A stretch of DNA of 64,000 nt, from assembly GCF_002156705.1 (NCBI RefSeq), contig NZ_CP019893.1:620001-684000 (forward strand), given 5' to 3'. Below are positions 16,145 to 24,760 of this stretch, piece after piece. The position numbers were made by a program, and so were the translations under genes. Source of the stretch: Natrarchaeobaculum aegyptiacum (lineage in GTDB: Archaea > Halobacteriota > Halobacteria > Halobacteriales > Natrialbaceae). How positions within the stretch are numbered: the first letter of the stretch is position 1; each line of letters begins with the position of its first letter. A model generated the notes under the pieces. That model had not been told where the DNA came from and did not search any database. It was given only the letters and a program-made list of their open reading frames with translations.

Positions 16145-19100
16145 TCGAACCGAGTTCGTTCAGGAGAGCGCCGAGCGGATCACCCAGCTGAACAACGACC
16201 TGCTGGCCATCGAGCGCGATCCCGACGACGAAGAGGCCATGCGTCGGCTCTTCCGGACGGCCCACACCCTCAAGGGTAACGCTGGCGGTGCCGGCTTCGA
16301 CGCGGCGAGCGACCTCGCCCACGCGCTCGAGGACCTCCTCGAGGCGGTTCGATCGGGGCGAGTGGACGTGACTCCGGCGTTGATGGACGTCGCCTTCGAC
16401 GCCGTCGACGAACTCGAGTCGATGGTCGACGAGGCGGCCGAAACGGGCCAGATCGCGACCGATCCCGGCCCGACGATCGAAGCGGTCAGCGAGGTCGTCG
16501 AACGGGAGACTCACTCGGGGGCCACGACGGTCACCGGGCCGACGAGCGACGAGATCGACGCGGTACTCACGGGTCTCGAGCCCCCGACAGCACCGGACTT
16601 CGAGACGTACCTCGTCCGACTCGCGGTGACCGAGTCCGAATCGGGGGCAGTCACCAACGGCGTGCGGGTTCTCGAGGCCCTGATCGACGCGTTCGACGTA
16701 CTCGGGACCGATCCCGGCCGGGACGCACTCGAGGACGGTACCTACGGCGGGCGATTCGACGCCGTCTTCGCCAGCGCAGTCGGCGAGGAGGCGATCACCG
16801 CTGCCCTCGAGCCGATCGAGGTCGTCGCCGACTTCGCGATCGAGCAGGTGAGCGACCGGTTCGACGCACTCGCGGCGGCAGCCGACGACGAGGACCCGAG
16901 TGCGGACATTTCGACCGAGGAAGCAGCTGACCTCTCGGTCGACGAACTGCTCGACGAGTTCGAGGAGTTCGACGATCTGGACGAGAAGGTCAAAGAGGTC
17001 GAAGGCGACGACGACCTCGAGGTGTTCGACGAGATGGGTGAAGCCGGTTCGTTCGACGACCTCTTCGAGGATGCCGACGTCGAGCCGGAACCTGCCGTGA
17101 CCGACGACTCGCCGGCGGACGGCACGGCGTCGGCCGACAGCCACCGTGCGACCGGTGGGGACGACCGGGTGAAGACAGAGACGGGCACCGACACCGCCCA
17201 GACCGGTTCCACCGCCGCGTCGGCAGACGCAGACGACGAGGTCGACGACGCCGAAGCCGTCTTCGCCGAACTCAAAGAGGAAGTCGAACCGGTCGGCTTC
17301 GACGAACTCCAGGCGGAACTCGAGGAACTCGAGTTCGACGAGTTCGAGGAAGAAGAGATCGGGATGGACGAGCTACTGGCTGAAACCGGCGATATCGACG
17401 ACGCGTCGGACGCGGTTCCAGCCGCTGGGGCCGAAGAGTCGGTCGAAGAGACGACGTCGGCTGCCGACCCGGCCACGGCCGACCTCGAGACCGACGACGC
17501 GTTCGATCCCGCGGAGCCAGAACAGGAGCAACCGGCCGCCGACGTCGACGAGATGGCCGTAGCCGACGAGCCAGCGTCTGCAGCGGACGCAGACTCCGAC
17601 CTCGACCCCGTCTTCGACACCGGGGTAGAAATCGAACCGGAGCTGTCCCCGTCAGATCCGGACCCCGGAGACGAGACCGGTGACGACTTCCTCGAGAACA
17701 TGGAGGCGGCTGCCGGAACCGAACCCGACCGAGAGGAAGATCCCGACGTCGTCGACGCGTTCGACGATGCCGCAGACGCGTCCGCATCAGCCTCAGCGTC
17801 CGAGGATCGACTCGAGGAGCCGGACGAGTACGTCGGATCCGACGCCGACGCAACTGATACCGACGACTTCGAGACGCCAGATCGGTGGGTTGACGACGAC
17901 CAGCGCGACTGGACCGACGCTGATGCAGACGACGAACTGGCCGACTCGAGTGCCGACGGCTGGGCCGACGCCGAGGCGGACGACGAACTGGCCGACTCGA
18001 GTGCCGACGGCTGGGCCGACACCGAGGCGGACGACTGGTCGGAGCGATCGGACGACGAGTGGACCGGATCCGATTCGGTCGACTGGGCCGACCACGCGAC
18101 CGGGTTCGATTCAGGAACCGGCGCTGAGGACGGGGCCGACCCCGATACCGACGACGCGCCCGAGACCGACGACCACGAAGCCACCGTGGACGTGCAAGGA
18201 GATGTCGAGGTCGACGCAGACGACCTCGACGACTCCCTCGAATCCACTTCCGTCTCCGAGTCCGAGTTTGGACTCGGGCTCGACGACTCGGCCGGCTTCG
18301 AGGCGGCGTCCGACCCCGATAGCGAATTTGGGTTCGACGACTCGGCAGACTCGGGATCGACGTCCGACCCTGATAGTGAATTCGGGTTCGACGACTCGGC
18401 CGACTTCGAGACGGCTTCAGGTCCGGACACGGAGTTCGGGTTCGACGATTCGGGCGACGACGCTGGATTCGAGGCCGACGATTCGTTCGACGTGACTGAC
18501 TCTTTCGAGGCCGGCACCGATCCCGGATCTGCGTTCGAGGCCGGCACCGATCCCGGATCAGAGGCCGACTCCGAGTCCGAATCACATCCCGACGAAACGA
18601 GTCGAACGATCGTCGAGGAGCCGGACATCGAGATCCCCGACATCACGGTCCCGCCCGAGACGGGAGACCGGTCGAGAGACGACGACGAGATCCAGTCGAT
18701 CCGGGTCGACGTCGAGCAGATCGACGACCTTCTCTCGCTCGTCGAGGGACTCGTCACGACCCGCGGTCGGCTCCGACACGCCGTCGAGACCGACCTCGAC
18801 CGAGCCGCACTCGAGCGCGAGGTCGAGGGACTCGACTCGCTGGTCACCGACCTGCAGGGAACCGTCATGGACGTTCGGCTCGTGCCCCTCGAGACGGTTA
18901 CCAGTCGGCTCCCCCGGATCGTCAGGGACGTCGCACGTGACCAGGACAAGGAGGTCACCCTCGAACTGTCTGGGATGGACGTCGAACTCGACCGGGCCAT
19001 CCTCGAGCGACTGCGCGACCCGCTGGTTCACCTCGTCCGAAACGCGGTCGACCACGGGATCGAGTCGCCCGCGGCCCGCGAGGCCGCCGGCAAACCGATC

Positions 19101-19940
19101 GAAGGACAGGTCGAGGTGACCGCCACGCGCTCGCGCGATCGGGTGACGATCACGGTCGCCGACGACGGTCACGGACTCGAGCCGGACGCGCTCCGAGAAG
19201 AGGCCGTCGAGGCGAACGTCATAGAGCCCGCTGCTGCCGAGGCCCTCACCGACGAGGAGGCCCTCGAACTGGCGTTCCACCCCGGCCTCTCGACGGCCGC
19301 GGAGGTGACCGACGTCAGCGGTCGCGGGGTCGGAATGGACGTCGTCAAACGGACGATCGAGGACGTCGACGGGACGATCGCGATCGACAGCGCGCCCGGT
19401 GAGGGGACGACCATCCGACTCACCCTGCCGGTCTCGATCGCAATCGACGACGTCCTCTTCCTCGAGGTCGGTGACCTCGAGTTCGGCGTCCCGACCAGCG
19501 TGGTCCAGGACGTCGAGCCGATCGAGGCGACCGAGACGATCGACGGGGAACGCGTCTTGCCGGTCGAGGGCGAGGCCTACCCCGTCCTCTCGCTTGCGGA
19601 GACGTTTGGAATCGGTGACGAAGCCGCAGGCGAGGTCGCCGCCGGTGCGGGAAGCGAAACGGCGACCGACGGCGGTGACTCGTCCCGACTCGAGGGTGGG
19701 GAGTCCGCCGGTCGGGCCACCGCACTCGAGACGGGACGATCGAGCGCACCCGACGGGATGCTACTGCGCATCCGCGAGGACGTCAGACCGGTCGCCATCG
19801 AGTGTGATCACGTCCGCGATCAGCAGGAGGTCGTCGTCAAACCCTACGTCGGGTTCATGGGCGACGTGCCTGGTCTGAGCGGGGCGACCGTCCGCGGACG
19901 CGGTACGGTCGTGAACATTCTCGACGTGACCACGCTATGA
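16137..19940 (+). CDS. cheA: Chemotaxis histidine kinase CheA with very long acidic linker
   Basis: Kinase of 1267 residues that phosphorylates CheY. The Hpt domain has His43 in RTAHTLKGNAGG. A CheY-binding-like P2 region follows at about residues 140-245. Residues about 251-848 are an acidic linker with short tandem repeats. The core then reads: P3 dimerisation helices (DEIQSIRVDVEQIDDLLSLV), the P4 HATPase domain from about 960 (LVRNAVDHGIESPAAR, VADDGHGL, DVSGRGVGMDVVK) and the P5 CheW-like domain from about 1090 to the end. Many CheA proteins are 650-750 residues. ATG 16137 starts eight bases before the cheB stop; GTG 16131 is an alternative. No residue needed for kinase activity looks missing. 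Confidence 0.95.
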   Translation: MDDRTEFVQESAERITQLNNDLLAIERDPDDEEAMRRLFRTAHTLKGNAGGAGFDAASDLAHALEDLLEAVRSGRVDVTPALMDVAFDAVDELESMVDEAAETGQIATDPGPTIEAVSEVVERETHSGATTVTGPTSDEIDAVLTGLEPPTAPDFETYLVRLAVTESESGAVTNGVRVLEALIDAFDVLGTDPGRDALEDGTYGGRFDAVFASAVGEEAITAALEPIEVVADFAIEQVSDRFDALAAAADDEDPSADISTEEAADLSVDELLDEFEEFDDLDEKVKEVEGDDDLEVFDEMGEAGSFDDLFEDADVEPEPAVTDDSPADGTASADSHRATGGDDRVKTETGTDTAQTGSTAASADADDEVDDAEAVFAELKEEVEPVGFDELQAELEELEFDEFEEEEIGMDELLAETGDIDDASDAVPAAGAEESVEETTSAADPATADLETDDAFDPAEPEQEQPAADVDEMAVADEPASAADADSDLDPVFDTGVEIEPELSPSDPDPGDETGDDFLENMEAAAGTEPDREEDPDVVDAFDDAADASASASASEDRLEEPDEYVGSDADATDTDDFETPDRWVDDDQRDWTDADADDELADSSADGWADAEADDELADSSADGWADTEADDWSERSDDEWTGSDSVDWADHATGFDSGTGAEDGADPDTDDAPETDDHEATVDVQGDVEVDADDLDDSLESTSVSESEFGLGLDDSAGFEAASDPDSEFGFDDSADSGSTSDPDSEFGFDDSADFETASGPDTEFGFDDSGDDAGFEADDSFDVTDSFEAGTDPGSAFEAGTDPGSEADSESESHPDETSRTIVEEPDIEIPDITVPPETGDRSRDDDEIQSIRVDVEQIDDLLSLVEGLVTTRGRLRHAVETDLDRAALEREVEGLDSLVTDLQGTVMDVRLVPLETVTSRLPRIVRDVARDQDKEVTLELSGMDVELDRAILERLRDPLVHLVRNAVDHGIESPAAREAAGKPIEGQVEVTATRSRDRVTITVADDGHGLEPDALREEAVEANVIEPAAAEALTDEEALELAFHPGLSTAAEVTDVSGRGVGMDVVKRTIEDVDGTIAIDSAPGEGTTIRLTLPVSIAIDDVLFLEVGDLEFGVPTSVVQDVEPIEATETIDGERVLPVEGEAYPVLSLAETFGIGDEAAGEVAAGAGSETATDGGDSSRLEGGESAGRATALETGRSSAPDGMLLRIREDVRPVAIECDHVRDQQEVVVKPYVGFMGDVPGLSGATVRGRGTVVNILDVTTL
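17928..18029 (+). repeat. Two 51-base tandem repeats inside the cheA linker
   Basis: Two direct copies, 17928-17978 and 17979-18029, encode the 17-residue unit DDELADSSADGWADAEA, the second with T for A near the end. The copies differ at one base or so, which suggests recent duplication or gene-conversion homogenisation. The units sit in the disordered acidic linker of CheA and keep the reading frame. Confidence 0.9.
18282..18443 (+). repeat. Three 54-base tandem repeats inside the cheA linker
   Basis: Units 18282-18335, 18336-18389 and 18390-18443 encode 18-residue repeats of the form DDSAxFExASDPDSEFGF; a partial fourth unit (DDSGD) follows. The units have diverged more than the 51-base pair upstream, so they are older. 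Two further 30-base direct copies (18504-18533 and 18534-18563, FEAGTDPGSA-like) come after. All keep frame, so linker length can vary without breaking the kinase. Confidence 0.85.
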
Positions 19941-20058
19941 TCGCAGGCGAGATCGAACGCGAACGGTGGACGAGAGCGGGAACGAGCACGCCCAGGTACA
20001 GGAGTACGAGCACGAACGCAACCGCGGACGCGAACGCGAACACGGAGACGAGAACACA

Positions 20059-20664
20059 ATGACGATGATGGTCGACATTCGAAAGTTGAGTTTCATAAAC
20101 GAGATGGCGAAGGTCGGGACGAACGGCGTCGCCGACAACATGAGCAAGTTGACCGGCGAAGACGCCCGGATGGAGGTCACCAAGACCAACTTCGTCGACG
20201 TCGACGACATCGAGTCACAGCTCGAGCCCGGCAAGCGCGTCGGGGTGCGAGTGCGACTGCTGGACCCGCCACACGGACACATCCTCATCCTCTTCCCCGA
20301 GGCGAGTGCGAAGAAGATCACGGCGATCATGTTGAACGACGTGGTCGACGACATGTCGAACGTCTCTGGAAAGATGGCCAGAAGCGCCGTCGAGGAGATG
20401 GGCAACATGATGGCCAGCGGCTTCATCGACGGCTGGGCGGACGTCCTCGGGCGGATGATCGACGTCGCCGCCCCCCAACTCGTCTACGCCCCTGCCGAAG
20501 ACATCGTCACGCGAACCGCGAGTCTGGGTGACGACGATCTCGCGTTGTTCTTCGACTCTGACCTGACGGTGCCGAGCTACCAGATCGAAGCCGAAATCTA
20601 CGCGTTCCCCGACCTCGCGGAGTTCGTCGAAATGGTCAACGCCATCGACGTCCAGCCGGCATGA
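20059..20664 (+). CDS. cheC1: CheY-P phosphatase CheC (single domain)
   Basis: Removes phosphate from CheY-P and partners with CheD. The 201-residue protein keeps the phosphatase signature S-x3-E-x2-N in RSAVEEMGNMMASGF, with LILFPEASAKKITAIML before it. Only one signature is clearly kept. The start is ATG 20059 (MTMMVDIRKLSF); a GTG at 19966 would add 31 residues encoded by a repetitive Glu/Arg-rich stretch after the cheA stop and is less likely. The stop overlaps cheC2 by four bases. The 118-base space after cheA is the largest gap inside the operon. Confidence 0.9.
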   Translation: MTMMVDIRKLSFINEMAKVGTNGVADNMSKLTGEDARMEVTKTNFVDVDDIESQLEPGKRVGVRVRLLDPPHGHILILFPEASAKKITAIMLNDVVDDMSNVSGKMARSAVEEMGNMMASGFIDGWADVLGRMIDVAAPQLVYAPAEDIVTRTASLGDDDLALFFDSDLTVPSYQIEAEIYAFPDLAEFVEMVNAIDVQPA

Positions 20665-21941
20665 AACTCGACGTCAACGCTCTCGGGACGTTCTACCGGA
20701 TGGCTCGAGAAGGGACCGGGCTGGCTGCCGGCCGCCTGACACACATGACGGGTGTCGAGACCCGGGTCGGCGTCACGAAGCTAAACTTCATGCGCGGGCG
20801 AGAGATCCGCCGAGAGCTCACCGACGGCTCGCCGAAAGTCGGCGTCCACGTCGGACTCACGGGTGCCATCGACGGCTCGTCGATGGTCGTCTTCGATCGA
20901 GAAGACGCCCATCGGATCGTCGAACCGCTGGTCGCGGAAGCGGCCCCCGAAGAGTCCGAGGACGGGGACGACGAGGCCGACGGCGAGGAGTTCGACCGCA
21001 TGCGCGAGAGCGCCATCACCGAGGTTGGACAGGTCATGAACAGCGGCTTCGTCGACGGCTGGGCGGACGTCCTCGAGTCGGTTATCGACGTCTCGACGCC
21101 GACCCTGCTCGAGGGTGAATCGGCGGATCCGTTCGTCACCGATGTCGTCGACTCACCGGGCGCAGACGACCTCGCGTTGCTCTTCCAGAGCCGGATCGAG
21201 ACCGTCGACGCCGAAATCGAGTTCGAACACTACCTCTTTCCCGACCGGGCGTCGATGGCCGACCTGCTCGACCGAATCCGGACGAGCGACGGCATCGACT
21301 ACGACAAACTCGACGGCTTCGACCGGATGGCCGAACGCGGCGCGGAGGAGATGGCCAAGACGGCGACGACGCTGACGGGGATCGACACCCACGTCGAGAT
21401 CCGGCGGCTCAACTTCGTCTCGCTCGAGGCGATTCCCGAGCAGGTGCCCGACGAGCGACTCGTCGGTGTCGCCTTCGAGTTCGAGGGCGTCCCCAGCGGC
21501 TTCCTGTTGTTCCTCTTCGACGAGGAGTCGGCCCACGAGATCGTCGACGCGATGGTGCCGATGGCGCTGGACGACGTCGATCCAGACGGCTTCGACGAGA
21601 TGGGCCAGAGCGCCATCGAGGAACTCGGGAACATCATGGCCAGTGGCTTCCTCGACGGCTGGGCGAACGTCCTCGACACGACGATCGACCACTCGACGCC
21701 GGAGTTCGTCCACGACATCGGGACGGCCGCCGTCGACCCCGTGGTCGTCCGGCTGGGTGAGTCTCAGGAGTACGCCTTCGTCTTCGACACCCTCGTCGTC
21801 GCAGACGGGCAGGCCTTCGACTGTGAGGTGTACGCCATCCCCGACGAGTCGGACCTCGAACGTGCGCTGAACGACCTCGACGTCGATCGGATCGAGGACG
21901 AACCCACGACCGCCGAATTCGGCGAAATCGAGCACACATGA
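20661..21941 (+). CDS. cheC2: Two-domain CheC-type phosphatase
   Basis: 426 residues made of two CheC domains in tandem, about 1-200 and 215-420. Domain 2 has a full phosphatase signature, QSAIEELGNIMASGFLDGW. Domain 1 reads ESAITEVGQVMNSGF, so the signature Asn is Gln124; Ser117 and Glu121 remain. Domain 1 may therefore be weak or inactive and serve for CheD or transducer binding. An acidic stretch around residues 94-112 (SEDGDDEADGEEFD) lies just before the domain 1 signature. The order cheC1-cheC2-cheD with overlapping stops and starts supports a shared complex. Haloarchaea often carry several CheC paralogues. Confidence 0.9.
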   Translation: MKLDVNALGTFYRMAREGTGLAAGRLTHMTGVETRVGVTKLNFMRGREIRRELTDGSPKVGVHVGLTGAIDGSSMVVFDREDAHRIVEPLVAEAAPEESEDGDDEADGEEFDRMRESAITEVGQVMNSGFVDGWADVLESVIDVSTPTLLEGESADPFVTDVVDSPGADDLALLFQSRIETVDAEIEFEHYLFPDRASMADLLDRIRTSDGIDYDKLDGFDRMAERGAEEMAKTATTLTGIDTHVEIRRLNFVSLEAIPEQVPDERLVGVAFEFEGVPSGFLLFLFDEESAHEIVDAMVPMALDDVDPDGFDEMGQSAIEELGNIMASGFLDGWANVLDTTIDHSTPEFVHDIGTAAVDPVVVRLGESQEYAFVFDTLVVADGQAFDCEVYAIPDESDLERALNDLDVDRIEDEPTTAEFGEIEHT

Positions 21942-22456
21942 AGACCTACGGCAGCGAACCGGGCGCTCCGTCGCCGGTCCGGGTTGGTATCTCCGAACTG
22001 GTCGTCAGCGAGGGCGACGATACACTGACGTCCTACGGACTCGGGTCGTGTCTGGCCATCGCCCTCTACGACCCGGACGAAGAAATCGGTGGCCTCGCTC
22101 ACGCGATGTTACCCTCCGGTGACGCCGTCGAGAACGGCGACGCGAAACCGGGAAAGTACGCCGACACCGCGATCCGGGCACTGCTCCGGCGGATGGTCGA
22201 ACGCGGCGCCACCTACACCGCCGTCGAGGCCAAACTCGCCGGCGGCAGCGACATGTTCGAGTTCGAGAGCTTCGGCGACGGCGTCGGCCGGCGGAACGTC
22301 GCCGCAGCCCGCGCAGAACTCGAGAAACTCGGCGTGCCGATCGTCGCCGAAGACGTCGGCGGTGAGCACGGTCGAACCGTGACGTTTACCCCCGGGACGG
22401 GGGAACTCCTCGTCAAGACGGCAGACGAGGCCGAACACGGAGTGAAACACCTGTGA
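21938..22456 (+). CDS. cheD: Chemoreceptor glutamine deamidase CheD
   Basis: Deamidates Gln to Glu at methylation sites of transducers and, with CheC, links CheY-P level to adaptation. The 172-residue protein has the catalytic Cys in YGLGSCLAIALYDP, the catalytic His in GGLAHAMLPS and the downstream Thr/Ser block. KLAGGSDMF and GRRNVAAARAELE are typical of the family. Start and stop both overlap the neighbours by four bases. With CheB apparently uncoupled from phosphorylation, the CheC-CheD branch could be the main feedback route; that is inference. Confidence 0.95.
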   Translation: MKTYGSEPGAPSPVRVGISELVVSEGDDTLTSYGLGSCLAIALYDPDEEIGGLAHAMLPSGDAVENGDAKPGKYADTAIRALLRRMVERGATYTAVEAKLAGGSDMFEFESFGDGVGRRNVAAARAELEKLGVPIVAEDVGGEHGRTVTFTPGTGELLVKTADEAEHGVKHL

Positions 22457-23253
22457 CAGACGACGCGTTCGACGCTATTCTCTCGTTCGTCGAGGACGAA
22501 CTCTCGTTCGCGACGAGCCACTACAACGACAGCTATCTCGATCGACGGATTTCCTCACGTATCCGCCGAACCCGCACCGGCGACTACGCCGAGTACTTCG
22601 ACCTGCTCCGGGGCGACCCCGACGAACAGCAGGCGCTCGTCCAGTCGATGAGCATCAACGTCACCGGCTTCTTCCGAAACCCGGACGTCTGGGAGGGGAT
22701 CAGAACCGTCCTCCGGGAAATCGCCTCCGAGCAGGACGAGATCCGGATCTGGAGTGCCGCCTGCGCCGACGGCCGGGAACCGTACTCACTCTCGATGCTG
22801 GTCCACGACGACCCCGCTGTCGACGCCTCGAGCGTCCGGATCCTCGGAACCGACATCAGCAGACCCGCCCTCGAGACGGCTCGCAGCGGCATCTACGAGA
22901 CGTCGCGCACGGTCGACGTCGGCGAGCAACTCTCCTTTCTCGACGACCCGGCCGAGTACGTCGCAGTCGACGGCGACACCTACCGGATCGCACCGCAGGT
23001 CAAACGACCCGTCGAGTTCGAGCGCCACGACCTCATCAACGACGACCCGAAGTCCGGGTTCGACCTCGTGGTCTGTCGGAACCTCTTTATTTACATCGAC
23101 AACGCCTACAAGGCCTCGATGCTCGGGTCGATCGCCGAATCGATGCGCCCGGGCGGGACGCTCGTCATCGGGAAAGCAGAGACCATCCCACCGAACCTCA
23201 AGTCTGCGTTTTCGGTCCGGGACGCCCGGCTTCGCATTTACGACCGGGAGTGA
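22453..23253 (+). CDS. cheR: Chemoreceptor glutamate methyltransferase CheR
   Basis: Methylates transducer glutamates with S-adenosylmethionine. The 266-residue protein starts at a GTG that overlaps the cheD stop. The N-terminal helical domain holds SHYNDSYLDRRISSRIRRT, and NVTGFFRNPDVW is the family's linking motif. The SAM-binding loop IWSAACADGREPYSLSML differs slightly from the classic CSTGEEPYS. LGTDISRPALETAR and VVCRNLFIYID complete the Rossmann core. It ends the che operon; 91 bases separate it from the next gene, and I see no promoter element of the che type there. Confidence 0.95.
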   Translation: MTDDAFDAILSFVEDELSFATSHYNDSYLDRRISSRIRRTRTGDYAEYFDLLRGDPDEQQALVQSMSINVTGFFRNPDVWEGIRTVLREIASEQDEIRIWSAACADGREPYSLSMLVHDDPAVDASSVRILGTDISRPALETARSGIYETSRTVDVGEQLSFLDDPAEYVAVDGDTYRIAPQVKRPVEFERHDLINDDPKSGFDLVVCRNLFIYIDNAYKASMLGSIAESMRPGGTLVIGKAETIPPNLKSAFSVRDARLRIYDRE

Positions 23254-23344
23254 CTCGGCCGGAAAACGTGGTGCGCTCTGGGGACTTTCGTCTGCTGACG
23301 AACGACCGACCGTTACATGACCGTCGACCGAGAAAGGCGAGTGA

Positions 23345-24736
23345 ATGACCGGCCTCGACCTCAGCTCGTACGTCAGCCGATCGCGGGCGCTGTGTGCCGC
23401 TTCACCCCCGGCGTCCGTCCACGAAACCCGGACGCTCCTCGTCGATCCGCTGCTCGAGACGCTCGACTGGGACGTCCACGCCCCGTCGACCCGAGCGGAC
23501 GTCTCCGTCGACGACTGTGCACTCGAGTACGTCCTCCCGGTCGACGGCGTGCCAGCGCTGTTCGTCGCCGTCGATCCGTACGACGAGTCACTCGCCGAGG
23601 AACGCGGACTGGCACTGCTCGAGGCCATGCGCTGGTCCGACGTCGACCGGGCGATCTACACCAACGGCCGCTCGTTTCTCTTCCTCGCCGGCACGAGTGA
23701 GACCGACCGGTTCGCCTGCCGACTCTCCGAACTCCCCGAAAGAACCACCGACGTGGTCGACTTTACACGCTCTGCACTCGCCGCGCACCTCGCCGACCGG
23801 GGCCGCTCGGCCGTCGCCCGGACGCTCGCGCTCGAGCGCCGCGACCTCGTCGCATCGATCGTCGAACAGGTTTCGACACGGGTCGATCACCGGACGGATG
23901 CGAGCACGTTCGTGGGGCCAACCGAGCGGTTCGTCGACCAGTTGATCGTGTCGTTCGCGAGCGATCATCCGGCGCTCGAATCGGGGAGTGGTGACGCTCC
24001 TCGCGACGTCACGTTCGAGTTCGTCGACGCGTCGGCCGGCGGTGACGAATCGCCGGTGACGGAACCCGGGGCCTCGAGCGCACCGAACGCAGCCGGCCCG
24101 GAGGCCGACCACCGGTCAGAGCAAGACGCGCCATCGGCTGCCGATGCGGACTCGAGCGACCTCCCCGCTTCGCGGTGGACGACCGCTGGCGAACAGCCTG
24201 CGAGTAACCGCTCGAGCGCGGACTCAGGGGCCAGCGCAGCCAGCCCGCCGACGGAGGATGCGGAATCGTCACCGGAGACGGACGGCGAACCCGGCGAGCC
24301 GGTGAAATCGAACCGACCAGCAGGTCGTGACGGTGCCGGCGACAGCGATGGTGACAGTACCGATGGCGGCGACAGCGCCGACGACGGCGAGTACGTCGTT
24401 CGATTCTTCAACGACCGCGGGTCGATCGGCGCCATCGGCGGCTCGAGTTCCGCCGGCGGCCTCGTCTACGCGACTGAATACCTCCTCGGGCACGGGCTCA
24501 AAGGCGTCTCGTTGCCGTGGGGCCCCGACGAGGGGCCGACGGTCCTGAACGACGACCCGACGCGAGCCGATGGCTCGCCGATGGTGAATCCGACCCAGCT
24601 CTCGAACGGCTGGTACCTGGAACTCGGTGGTGACCGCGACGATCACCGCGCCCGGGTCGAACAACTTGCTTCTCGCGCTGGGCTCCGTGCGATGGTGACC
24701 GGCGACTGGGAGTCAGACGGCGACGCGGATGGCTAA
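23345..24736 (+). CDS. HsdR_N/PD-(D/E)XK-fold protein of unknown function next to che
   Basis: 463-residue protein of unknown function. Residues 25-130 resemble the N-terminal nuclease fold of type I restriction HsdR subunits (TRTLLVDPLLETLDWDV, DDCALEYVLPVDGVPALFVA, YTNGRSFLFL). The catalytic ExK position reads AVD (Ala75, Asp77), so nuclease activity is unlikely. Residues about 220-340 are low-complexity linker. The C terminus (about 350-463) is a compact domain with VVRFFNDRGSIGAIG, KGVSLPWGP, SPMVNPTQLSNGWYLELG and VEQLASRAGLRAMVTGDW. The gene follows cheR on the same strand with a 91-base gap and converges on the pilin operon. I recall proteins with this two-ended layout in haloarchaea but no assigned role. 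Confidence 0.75.
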   Translation: MTGLDLSSYVSRSRALCAASPPASVHETRTLLVDPLLETLDWDVHAPSTRADVSVDDCALEYVLPVDGVPALFVAVDPYDESLAEERGLALLEAMRWSDVDRAIYTNGRSFLFLAGTSETDRFACRLSELPERTTDVVDFTRSALAAHLADRGRSAVARTLALERRDLVASIVEQVSTRVDHRTDASTFVGPTERFVDQLIVSFASDHPALESGSGDAPRDVTFEFVDASAGGDESPVTEPGASSAPNAAGPEADHRSEQDAPSAADADSSDLPASRWTTAGEQPASNRSSADSGASAASPPTEDAESSPETDGEPGEPVKSNRPAGRDGAGDSDGDSTDGGDSADDGEYVVRFFNDRGSIGAIGGSSSAGGLVYATEYLLGHGLKGVSLPWGPDEGPTVLNDDPTRADGSPMVNPTQLSNGWYLELGGDRDDHRARVEQLASRAGLRAMVTGDWESDGDADG

Positions 24737-24760
24737 TCGATCCAGTATAGCGTCGGTCGA

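Noticed and set aside
16742-19000. 752-codon open frame on the minus strand across cheA, serine-rich
   Set aside because: It mirrors the Asp/Glu/Ser codons of the CheA linker and has no start signal, no haloarchaeal acidic bias and no recognisable domain. A long shadow ORF is normal at this G+C.
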